The position numbers and the translations under genes are program-made. The notes under the pieces are model-generated. The model ran no database searches. It was not told where the DNA came from and worked only from the letters and a program-made list of their open reading frames with translations. 64,000 nucleotides of DNA. It comes from an uncultured Prevotella sp. GTDB lineage: Bacteria > Bacteroidota > Bacteroidia > Bacteroidales > Bacteroidaceae. Numbering within the stretch: the stretch's first letter is position 1; the number at the start of each line of letters is the position of its first letter. The stretch covers positions 1 to 64,000 of the forward strand of contig ONQB01000036.1 in the NCBI GenBank assembly GCA_900319905.1, written 5' to 3'. This document shows positions 36,058 to 43,245 of this stretch, in pieces.

Positions 36058-36086
36058 CAAAGATACAAAATAATGCGGTACTTCAA
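36058..36086 (-). promoter_or_regulatory. Promoter of the GH30 gene
   Basis: Minus-strand TTG (36086-36084) and TATCTTTG (36065-36058) are 18 bases apart, 53 bases before the ATG at 36004. Confidence 0.55.
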
Positions 36087-36226
36087 GACCTTTTGTGTTA
36101 TATTTCCCCGTATTGTCGATAGGAGTTCACGGGTAGAGCTTTGTTTATAGGTTTTTCTTTGTGCCGGATAATTATCTTCCGTTATAAGTACTCCCGTCCA
36201 AAAAGTAATTCTTTATGCTATTGCTT

Positions 36227-36531
36227 GAACCCCCTCGGGGGTTCCGGCAACATAGCGAGGGGATGAGCGAATGAGCGAAGCGAATGAAGCGATTCCCCTC
36301 GTAACCAGGACGAGCAGAAAATAATTCGCTACCCCTTGGGGGTTGCGGAAATATAAAATACGACGCATCCATGATGTATAGAGTACATGGACGACTGGCC
36401 GTATATTCGACATTGCCGCAACCCCGCAAGGGGGTAGCGATTTAATAATCCCCCATCATGCTACGAGGGGAAGAGGCTCGCTTCGCTCACCTCATCCCCT
36501 CGCTATGATACCGGAACCCCTAAAGGGGTTC
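36227..36531. repeat. About 305-bp palindromic element, copy B
   Basis: Its two halves are imperfect reverse complements around a centre at about 36379. Outer arms are GAACCCCCTCGGGGGTTCCG and CCGGAACCCC-TAAA-GGGGTTC; inner arms pair CATAGCGAGGGGATGAG with CTCATCCCCTCGCTATG, ATTCGCTACCCC with GGGGTAGCGAT, and TCCATG with CATGGA at the centre. The 80 bases after it match those after copy A. Confidence 0.9.
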
Positions 36532-36601
36532 TAAGATTACATATACTGGCAACAGGTCACTGAATGATACACCACACGTAACAATATTGAGCACATGAGA
36601 G

Positions 36602-36899
36602 ACCCCCTTGGGGGTTCCGGCAACATAGCGAGGGGATGAGCGAATGAGCGAAGCGAATGAAGCGATTCCCCTCGTAACCAGGACGAGCAGAAAATAATTC
36701 GCTACCCCAAATATCAAGGTAGGGCATTCATAATCATCATCATGCAACGAGTACATGGACGACTGGCCGTATATTCGACATTGCCGCAACCCCCAAGGGG
36801 GTAGCGAATTAATTAATCACCATCATGCTACGAGGGGAAGAGGCTCGCTTCGTTCGTCTCATCCCCTCGCTATGATACCGGAACCCCACAAGGGGGTTC
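36602..36899. repeat. About 300-bp palindromic element, copy C
   Basis: It has the same outer arms and half-site order as copy B, with sequence change near the centre (AATATCAAGGTAGGGCATTC replaces the left inner segment). It ends GGAACCCCACAAGGGGGTTC. It begins 70 bases after copy B. Confidence 0.88.
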
Positions 36900-36970
36900 C
36901 AACCATACCATTACATATATCCAATTTGTTGCGACAATTGTCTCTTGGTTATAACTCTTGTCCGCAATCG

Positions 36971-37030
36971 TAATGACTGGACTTCGGAACTTCAGGACTT
37001 CTGAACTTCTCTATTCCGGACTTCTGACTT
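36971..37030. repeat. ACTTC-type array
   Basis: AATGACTGGACTTCGGAACT and further GGACTTCTGAACTTCT modules form a 60-base degenerate array about 30 bases beyond the end of the DUF4923 gene. Confidence 0.8.
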
Positions 37031-37058
37031 ATAACCTTACGCCGGAAGTTGAGCTGAC

Positions 37059-37904
37059 TTACTTGTTGAGCTTCAATCCCACCTTCATGCCATTGACCGA
37101 GTTGAGAAGGCTGCTGGCAGCCTGCAGTGTGCTGCTGCCTGAGACAGTGCCAAGCAACTTGGCGTACTGCAGCAGTTTGCTGGCATCCATGACGATGAGC
37201 AGGTCGTTGCCGTCCACCTGCGTGGTGCCGACAATCTGCTTCACCGTACCGCCGTAGCTCAGCACCACCTGCTTGTTTTTGATGGTGTAGGTGCCGCTCA
37301 GCGTCTTTCCGGCCAGAGTCTGGGTGAAGTTGCCGTCCTTGTCAAACGTCATCTTCATAGCGCCTTTCTTGATGCCGTATTTCTCCAGTTTGCTTTGCAG
37401 TTGTTTCTCAATGGCTTGTGCAGCCATCTTGCCACCGATGCTGCTCAAAGCGTTCTCGCTGGTGAACACCACGGCAGGTTCAGTGTATTTCCAGGTGCCG
37501 GCGAGGTCCTCAGCCGTTGCCTGCTTGTTGGCATTGAAGATCGTGGAGAGTCCGGAGATGATGCTGCCCGTTGTGCTGTTGCCCGAGGCTGCGCCAAGGA
37601 TGCCGCCGATGAGTGAGCCCAGTCCGGTGGAGCTTGAGGTGCTTTCAGCCTCTTTGGCAGTAGTCTTCGAGGAGTCTACCTTTGCCGTTGTGGCAGCAGC
37701 GGTAGTGGTCTTCTTGGTGGAAGTAGTCTTCTTTGTCGTAGTCTTCTTAGTTGTCTTCTTCTTAGTTGTCTTTTTCTTAGTTGTCTTCTTGCTGCCTACC
37801 AGTGTCATGTCAACGCCGGTGTTCTCTGCCGCAGTGCTTTCAGCCACGGGAGCTGCCATCAGGCAGGCTGCGAGGGCCATTACTGTAAGTGATTTCTTGT
37901 TCAT
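37059..37904 (-). CDS. DUF4923-family exported protein with Lys/Thr-rich segment
   Basis: A signal peptide (1 to about 26, ending TAAE) is followed by a low-complexity Lys/Thr segment (about 40-70) made of KKTTKKK units, then an Ala/Ser/Gly-rich part and a C-terminal DUF4923-type domain: DLAGTWKYTEPAVVF, KLEKYGIKKGAMKMTFDKDG, TLSGTYTIKNKQVVLSYG and a final LNSVNGMKVGLKLNK. The domain resembles lipocalin-like barrels found in Bacteroidetes periplasmic proteins. Function is unknown. The Lys/Thr repeat is coded by near-repeated triplets and may vary in length. Confidence 0.82.
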   Translation of the reverse strand: MNKKSLTVMALAACLMAAPVAESTAAENTGVDMTLVGSKKTTKKKTTKKKTTKKTTTKKTTSTKKTTTAAATTAKVDSSKTTAKEAESTSSSTGLGSLIGGILGAASGNSTTGSIISGLSTIFNANKQATAEDLAGTWKYTEPAVVFTSENALSSIGGKMAAQAIEKQLQSKLEKYGIKKGAMKMTFDKDGNFTQTLAGKTLSGTYTIKNKQVVLSYGGTVKQIVGTTQVDGNDLLIVMDASKLLQYAKLLGTVSGSSTLQAASSLLNSVNGMKVGLKLNK

Positions 37905-37941
37905 TATTATTTGATTATGTCGTATATTCTGTTCGATACGG

Positions 37942-37949
37942 CAAAGGTA
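37942..37949 (-). promoter_or_regulatory. Putative -7 element of the DUF4923 gene
   Basis: The minus strand reads TACCTTTG followed by CC, 37 bases before the ATG. Confidence 0.5.
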
Positions 37950-38084
37950 CTAAAAAAAAGCACATGGCGCTCACGTTCCCGCCGTATTTTTGAGTGTCTT
38001 GTCAGAGGAGGCGGGAACAGAACCTTTTTGTAGGCATACCATAAGAGAAGCAGATTAGCAATCCATGGGCGGAGCAGGCAGTGC

Positions 38085-38900
38085 CTACAGCAGGTACGGC
38101 GCCCACGGCTCGTAGGGCTTGACGGGCTGTCGTTGTTGTGCGAGTCCCTGCTGCTGCATGTAATCCTCGTAGTCCACCACCTTGCCCTCGTCGTCGAGCA
38201 CGAACGTACGCCGGCAGTCGAGCATGGCAAAGCGGTCGTTGATGATCGGATCTTTCGGCTGTTGTGAGTGGCTGAAGATCTGGTAGTCGATGCCATCGGG
38301 ATTGTCATCGTTGTCATCGACGTCGGCCCACAGCAAGCCCCCCGTGTCGCAGGGTCCGCCACGTCGCCATCCGATGTCGCAGAGAGCCTCCACGCCCTCC
38401 ATGGTGTCAGGGAGTTTGTTGAGATTGCCGGCCGTCAGTTCGCCGATAAGGTCAGCATGACGTGCATACCAATCCCTATTCACGCCGGCATGGGTGAAGA
38501 GGAAGCGACGTCCGTTGACCGTCGTCTCATAAGCAAGATGAAGCAAGTCGTGCAGGTCGGTGAAGATGCCCTTCACCTGATAATAGAAAGACCTCATCGT
38601 TTTGTCGCCGCCCGCCCGTCTGGCGAACGTGTCGTTCATGTACTTGAAGTCATGGTAGCCGATGAGCATATGACCTTTGTCATAGTCTTCAGCCAGTTCC
38701 TGATGCGGCATAAACTGCCACAGCGCGAGAAGTTTGTTGAAGTTGATGATGGCCTCGGCCTGTGCCACCTGACTGGTGTAGGGGTCCAGGTAGTCACCAA
38801 GAAACACGTAATCATCAGGCACGATGATCTCGTGTAGTACGTCGCTCACGGCCTGTTGCCAGAACGTGCGTCCGTGTATATCCGGGAAAATCAGTATCAT
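38085..38900 (-). CDS. Metallophosphoesterase with altered GNHD motif
   Basis: The calcineurin-like core is present: IFPDIHGRTFW (Asp7, His9), FLGDYLDPY (Asp36), LFTHAGV and IFSHSQ. The usual GNHD motif reads IGYHDF, so the metal- and phosphate-contacting Asn is replaced by Tyr82; the codon TAC is one base from AAC. No signal peptide is present, so it is cytoplasmic. Relatives act as Ser/Thr phosphatases or nucleotide hydrolases. Activity is uncertain because of the replaced Asn. The C-terminal 40 residues (QQQGLAQQRQPVKPYEPWAP) are a polar tail. Confidence 0.85.
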   Translation of the reverse strand: MILIFPDIHGRTFWQQAVSDVLHEIIVPDDYVFLGDYLDPYTSQVAQAEAIINFNKLLALWQFMPHQELAEDYDKGHMLIGYHDFKYMNDTFARRAGGDKTMRSFYYQVKGIFTDLHDLLHLAYETTVNGRRFLFTHAGVNRDWYARHADLIGELTAGNLNKLPDTMEGVEALCDIGWRRGGPCDTGGLLWADVDDNDDNPDGIDYQIFSHSQQPKDPIINDRFAMLDCRRTFVLDDEGKVVDYEDYMQQQGLAQQRQPVKPYEPWAPYLL

Positions 38901-38952
38901 GCGTTTGACTAATTAGTACCACGCCGCGGTCCGTATGACCGTGTTCATGCCG

Positions 38953-38960
38953 CAAAGATA
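38953..38960 (-). promoter_or_regulatory. Putative -7 element of the metallophosphoesterase gene
   Basis: The minus strand reads TATCTTTG followed by CGG, 52 bases before the ATG. Confidence 0.5.
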
Positions 38961-39013
38961 AGCAAAAAATATAAACGCACGCGTTTTCCGACCGTAAATT
39001 TAAGGTAGGACTA

Positions 39014-40204
39014 TCAATTACCACCGGAGTTGACAATCACTTTGGCAGCATATTGGCCCATGGCCTCATAACCCGCCGCATTGGGATGGAGACCGTCTGT
39101 CTGCCATTCCGGTCTGATGCGCTGGGGCTGTTGCGGATCGCGCATGAGCTCGTCGAAGTCGATGATGCCATCGACGTGGGCGGCTTGGCTTCTGATCCAT
39201 GTGTTCACCGCCTGCCGCATGGCCTCATGCCACCACGAGAAGTAACTGTTGCCCTGCGTCGGCGTGATGGTGCCGAGATAGACCTTCATGCCGGCATCCT
39301 TACCCTTGCGGATCATCGTCTGATAGGCGTCGATGAGGCGCTGGACCATTTGCTCGTAGTTGGCGTTGCAACAGCCGATGTCGTTCGTACCCTCGAAGAT
39401 GATGAGCCGTGTCACTCCCTGTTGTCCAAGGATGTCGCGGTCGAAGCGCTGCAAGGCAGGTTGGCTCAGTCCCCCCTCGACCACCGCATTGCCGCCGATA
39501 CCGAGGTTTAGCACGCCCACGTTGCCGCCAAGGGCCTCTGCCAGGCGGTCCGTCCATCGGTCCTGCCGGTCAGTGGTCGATCCTCGTCCGTCGGTGATGG
39601 AGTTGCCCAGCACAGCGATGCACTCCGCCTTGGTCAGCACCTCTATCTTTGCCAGGTTATACCAATGGGGCACCGTCTCTTCCGGGCGATAGTCAGCCTT
39701 GGGCGATGGTGCTCCCGCCATGATGTACGAGTTGGTACGACTGCCGCGATGCGAGGTAGCATGCTGGGGTGTGCGGTCGCCGTAGCAGATGGTCACACTC
39801 AGCCGTTGCAAGGGCCGGAGGGTGTAGCTGAGCACGTCGGAGTAGACGGTCTCATGCGGTTGGATGGTCACCGCACGCTTGCCTTTGAACGAGAGGTAGC
39901 GTGCCTTGCCCACGATGGCCTCGCGCTGCCCCGCCTCGGCGATATACACGGCCTTGATGTCGACCGGTCCCGAGCCAAACTCATTGGACAGTTGCACACG
40001 CATGCGGTCGCCACCCAGTGACAGGTGCACGATCTGCCGCACGCTGCGGTTGGACAGCGACGTCTGCGGCATGTCTGAAGGGCCAGTATACTCCATGGCA
40101 CTGGCCCATGTCCCGGTCCAATGACCGTCGGCGGCACGGGCCGGGAGCAAGCACAACGACAGGAGTAATAGGGTGGCGGAAAGGTGGAGAGCAATTTTTT
40201 TCAT
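39014..40204 (-). CDS. Secreted SGNH/GDSL hydrolase (probable carbohydrate esterase)
   Basis: The protein has an intact SGNH site: CIAVLGNSITDGRGS (Ser), LNLGIGGNAVVEGG (Gly), IFEGTNDIG (Asn) and DGLHPNAAGYEAMG (Asp/His). An N-terminal beta domain (about 25-190) with ARAADGHWTGTWASAM precedes it. I chose ATG 40204 (MKKIALHLS) because a clear signal peptide ending ARAA follows; the frame remains open upstream only because the TAGGC repeat encodes Val-Pro-Thr units. It is the last gene of the minus-strand hydrolase group and probably removes ester groups from the target glycan. Confidence 0.9.
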   Translation of the reverse strand: MKKIALHLSATLLLLSLCLLPARAADGHWTGTWASAMEYTGPSDMPQTSLSNRSVRQIVHLSLGGDRMRVQLSNEFGSGPVDIKAVYIAEAGQREAIVGKARYLSFKGKRAVTIQPHETVYSDVLSYTLRPLQRLSVTICYGDRTPQHATSHRGSRTNSYIMAGAPSPKADYRPEETVPHWYNLAKIEVLTKAECIAVLGNSITDGRGSTTDRQDRWTDRLAEALGGNVGVLNLGIGGNAVVEGGLSQPALQRFDRDILGQQGVTRLIIFEGTNDIGCCNANYEQMVQRLIDAYQTMIRKGKDAGMKVYLGTITPTQGNSYFSWWHEAMRQAVNTWIRSQAAHVDGIIDFDELMRDPQQPQRIRPEWQTDGLHPNAAGYEAMGQYAAKVIVNSGGN

Positions 40205-40221
40205 GAGCGATGATTTTTGAG

Positions 40222-40343
40222 AGGGGGGGGTAGGCACTGTAGGCGGGGTAGGCACTGTAGGAACTATAGGCGGGGTAGGCACTGTAGGCACTATAGGCAG
40301 GGTAGGCACTGTAGGCACTGGAGGCAACTATAGGGGCTATAGA
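40222..40343. repeat. TAGGC-type array 1
   Basis: About ten units of TAGGCACTGTAGGCGGGG and close variants fill the space between the SGNH esterase start and the GH43 stop. Confidence 0.85.
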
Positions 40344-40346
40344 CGG

Positions 40347-41339
40347 CTACTCGCTTTTCATTCTGAGGATGTGGCCGGTGCTGTCGTAGTGGAGAGGCAT
40401 CACCTTGAGGCTTCTGAGCCAGGTGGTGCCATTGCTGGGCACGCAGTCGTGGTGGAAGAGATACCACTGACCCTTGTATTCGAGGATGCTGTGATGAGTG
40501 GTCCAGCCCACGACAGGGTCGAGGATGACGCCCTGAAAGGTGAACGGCCCGTAGGGGTTGTCACCAATGGCATAGCACAGGTAATGGGTGTCGCCGGTGC
40601 TGTAGCTGAAGTAGTAGCGGCCGTTGTACTTATGCATCCAACTGGCTTCAAAGAAGCGGTAGGGGTTGTCAGCGGTCAGCGGCTGTCCGTTTGCGTCAAC
40701 GATCTCCACGGCACGCGGCGGTTCGGCGAACTGCAGCATGTCGTCGGTCATCCTGACCACACGCGGCGGCAGCGCGGGTTCCTTGCCCTCAGGCAGGTGC
40801 TCGTCTTTGAGCATCTTATTGTTGTCGTACCACTGCAGCTGTCCGCCCCAGATGCCGCCGAAGAAGGCGTACACCGTTCCGTCATCGTCCTTGAACAGAC
40901 AAGGGTCGATGGAATAGGAGCCGCGGATGGGGTCGGGCTGCGGTATGAACGGTCCCTCGGGCCGGTCGGCGATGGCGATGCCGAGGCGGAACACACCATT
41001 GTAGTCTTTTCCGCTGTAGAGCAGGTAGTAACGGCCGTCTTTCTCCACGACGTCGTTGTCCCACAGTTGTTTCTCAGCCCATGGCACGTCCTCCACACGC
41101 AGGATGACACCGTGGTCGGTGACGTCGCCGTGCATGACGTCGTCGAGTGACAGCACGTGATAGTCCTTCATCTGAAAGTGGCCGCCATCGTCATCGAAGG
41201 CAGCTCCGCTGTCCCAGTCATGGGAGGGATAGATGTACACACGGCCGTTGAAGACGTGGGCCGAGGGGTCGGCCATGTAGTCGGCCGGGAAGAGGTAACG
41301 AGCCTGAGGCTCTGGGGTGTTGAGATTATTATTATTCAT
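40347..41339 (-). CDS. Family 43 glycoside hydrolase (alpha-L-arabinofuranosidase/beta-xylosidase type), cytoplasmic
   Basis: The five-bladed-propeller catalytic residues can be seen: FPADYMADPSAHVF (Asp base), GSYSIDPCLFKDDDG (Asp) and FFEASWMHKYNG (Glu acid). The start MNNNNLNTPEPQARYLF has no signal peptide, unlike the other hydrolases here, so the enzyme should be cytoplasmic and work on imported oligosaccharides. ATG 41339 is chosen because upstream in-frame codons are repeat-derived Pro-Thr units. It follows the GPH symporter gene, which fits uptake then cleavage. Arabinose or xylose specificity cannot be told by eye. Confidence 0.9.
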   Translation of the reverse strand: MNNNNLNTPEPQARYLFPADYMADPSAHVFNGRVYIYPSHDWDSGAAFDDDGGHFQMKDYHVLSLDDVMHGDVTDHGVILRVEDVPWAEKQLWDNDVVEKDGRYYLLYSGKDYNGVFRLGIAIADRPEGPFIPQPDPIRGSYSIDPCLFKDDDGTVYAFFGGIWGGQLQWYDNNKMLKDEHLPEGKEPALPPRVVRMTDDMLQFAEPPRAVEIVDANGQPLTADNPYRFFEASWMHKYNGRYYFSYSTGDTHYLCYAIGDNPYGPFTFQGVILDPVVGWTTHHSILEYKGQWYLFHHDCVPSNGTTWLRSLKVMPLHYDSTGHILRMKSE

Positions 41340-41353
41340 AGTCTTGTGTTTTG

Positions 41354-41465
41354 AGGGTAGGCACTGGTAGGCGGGGTAAGCACTATAGGCGGGGTAGGCA
41401 ACTATAGGCGAGGCAGGCACTATAGGAGGGGTAGGCACTATAGGCGGGGTAGGCACTATAGGCGA
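41354..41465. repeat. TAGGC-type array 2
   Basis: About nine units of GGGTAGGCACTATAGGCG and variants fill the gap between the symporter stop and the GH43 start. Confidence 0.85.
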
Positions 41466-41470
41466 GAGCC

Positions 41471-42898
41471 TTACTTCTGCTTCTGCTCGATGTCGCGGTT
41501 GATACAATCGACGAGCTCGTCGGTGAGCTCATACTTAGAGATGATCCACATGGCGAGGACGAGGAGCAGGGCCGGGATGACACAGACGAGCCAGAGGATG
41601 CCTTGCTCGGCCATGGGTGTCTGTACCTTGGCTTGCGCGTCGAAGTGGACGTAGGCCAGGACAAGACCGGGCACCACGCCACCCAAAGCCATGCCGGCCT
41701 TGAAGAAGATACCGGTGAGGGCGTTGACGATGCCGGAGATGCGGCGGCCCGTGGTGTACTCGCCATAAGAGATGACCTCAGGCACGAGTGCCCACATGTA
41801 ACCCGTAGCAACAATGACACCTGTCGACTTGATGAACTGTGCCACATAGACCAGCCACAGCTGATGCTTGAGTGACGGCACCATCGACACGATGTAGAGG
41901 ATGACCATACCCACGATGGCGATGGAGAGGAAGATGTTGAACATACCGCGCTTGCCCACACGGCGCTTGATGGCCGGCACCATGGGCATGAAGATGAAGG
42001 CGGGCACGGAGCCCAGTCCCATGAAGACGGACAGCTGCGACGACGTGGCCTGCATGTTGTAGGTCATGTAATAGGAACCGGCGGCATTGCCCACCGACAT
42101 CATGGCGAAAGCAGTGATGAAGAAGAATGCCAGCACACGCAGCGGCCGGTTGCGCACGAACTCTTTCCACAGGTCGCTCACCCGCACGTTGCTTGTCTCC
42201 TTGGCGTCCATGACGACACGCTCATGGCATTGCGAGAAACAGAAGAACAGCAGCACCAGACCGACGACGGCATAGAGGGCCATCGTGATGAACCATGCCT
42301 GACTCGACTGTTGCGCATTGATGATGGCCTCACCCTTGCTGTCCTTGGGGGCGAAGAACGCCACGACAAGGGGGATGCCCGACGCCACAGCCAAGCCACC
42401 GACATTGGCCATGAACATACGCACCGACGTGAGGATGGTGATCTCGTTGGTGTCACGGGTCAGCGACGAGTTGAGGGCACCATAAGGTACATTGATTAAG
42501 GTGTAGCACATCGACATGCCGACGTAGGTGATATAGGCATAGAGCAATGAACCGGAGAAGCCGTCCCAGAAACACAGGATGGCGAAGCCTGTCAGCGGGA
42601 TGCCGCCGAGTACCAGGTAGGAGCGGTACTTACCCCACCGCGGGGTGTGCTTGTCGACAAACGTACCTACCAAGGGGTCCCACAGCACGTCGACGAGACG
42701 CACCACAAGAAACATCGTGGCGGCATCGCCCGCGCTCAGCCCATAGATATTGGTGTAGAAAAACAGCAGGTACATGCAGATGGTTTGGTAAATGAGGTTC
42801 TGCGCCATATCGCCCGAACCAAAACCAATGCGCTGCAACCAGTTGAGATGATAGAAGCCTGACGACTCCTTCTCTATTGAATTGTGTGGTGTTACCAT
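41471..42898 (-). CDS. GPH-family sugar:cation symporter (MelB/XynP-like)
   Basis: The 475-residue protein has about 12 membrane segments and GPH motifs: IGFGSGDMAQNLIYQTICMY, VRLVDVLWDPLVGTFVDKHT followed by PRWGKYRSYL, and CYTLINVPYGALNSSLTRD, which match the family positions for cation and sugar binding. It imports glycosides or short oligosaccharides across the inner membrane with H+ or Na+. It starts its own segment with a promoter about 120 bases upstream and is followed by GH43. Confidence 0.93.
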   Translation of the reverse strand: MVTPHNSIEKESSGFYHLNWLQRIGFGSGDMAQNLIYQTICMYLLFFYTNIYGLSAGDAATMFLVVRLVDVLWDPLVGTFVDKHTPRWGKYRSYLVLGGIPLTGFAILCFWDGFSGSLLYAYITYVGMSMCYTLINVPYGALNSSLTRDTNEITILTSVRMFMANVGGLAVASGIPLVVAFFAPKDSKGEAIINAQQSSQAWFITMALYAVVGLVLLFFCFSQCHERVVMDAKETSNVRVSDLWKEFVRNRPLRVLAFFFITAFAMMSVGNAAGSYYMTYNMQATSSQLSVFMGLGSVPAFIFMPMVPAIKRRVGKRGMFNIFLSIAIVGMVILYIVSMVPSLKHQLWLVYVAQFIKSTGVIVATGYMWALVPEVISYGEYTTGRRISGIVNALTGIFFKAGMALGGVVPGLVLAYVHFDAQAKVQTPMAEQGILWLVCVIPALLLVLAMWIISKYELTDELVDCINRDIEQKQK

Positions 42899-43014
42899 AA
42901 GGTTTTTATTTTTTTACAGGTTGGTTCACATCCCGCTTCACCGGTCAGCGCCGCAGCCTTGTGTCATGCTCCGGTCCAAGGGAGAGTGAGGTGTGTGAGT
43001 CGTTGTGATTGGTG

Positions 43015-43022
43015 CAAAATTA
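43015..43022 (-). promoter_or_regulatory. Putative -7 element of the symporter-GH43-esterase segment
   Basis: The minus strand reads TAATTTTG followed by CACC, with TTG 14 bases upstream, a short spacing. Confidence 0.4.
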
Positions 43023-43111
43023 CCAAATCTTTCCATCAATGGTTTTGTACCTTGTTACCGATGTGTTGTTATTTGTTTCATAACGTCGTTTTTTTTGAGA
43101 AGACCTATCGT

Positions 43112-43228
43112 TATAGAAGTACAGAAGTCCGGAAGTTCAGAAGTCCAGTCATTACGCATGCTGATAACAGCAATACCCAAGTGACAATTGACTGTACTTC
43201 TGAACTTCCGGACTTCTGGACTTCTATA
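43112..43228. repeat. ACTTC-type inverted repeat with 40-bp arms
   Basis: Left arm 43112-43151 (starts TATAGAAGTACAGAAGTCCG) and right arm 43189-43228 are reverse complements with two mismatches, around a 37-base spacer. It ends 18 bases from the GH127 stop codon and could form a strong hairpin in that transcript. Confidence 0.88.
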
Positions 43229-43245
43229 TACTTCCGGACTTCTCA

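Larger units (their letters stand above)
36087..37058. other. Repeat-filled intergenic region (about 970 bases)
   Basis: This stretch between the GH30 promoter and the end of the DUF4923 gene carries palindrome copies B and C back to back and an ACTTC-type array. No coding region is supported; open frames merely translate the repeats. Confidence 0.75.
42899..43245. other. Intergenic region with promoter and ACTTC-type inverted repeat
   Basis: This 347-base space holds the symporter promoter (43015-43022) and a 40-bp-arm inverted repeat (43112-43228). No coding region is supported. Confidence 0.7.

Noticed and set aside
33940-36900. CRISPR array
   Set aside because: Repeats are long palindromes without regular spacers and no cas gene is present; the other tandem arrays also lack unique spacers of constant size.
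40205-40327. Val-Pro-Thr repeat as an N-terminal domain of the SGNH esterase (and similar Pro-rich extension of GH43 at 41340-41507)
   Set aside because: Both extensions are translations of TAGGC arrays. For the SGNH esterase a proper signal peptide starts at the internal Met 40204. For GH43 (start 41339) no signal peptide follows; its extension is rejected only because it is repeat-derived.
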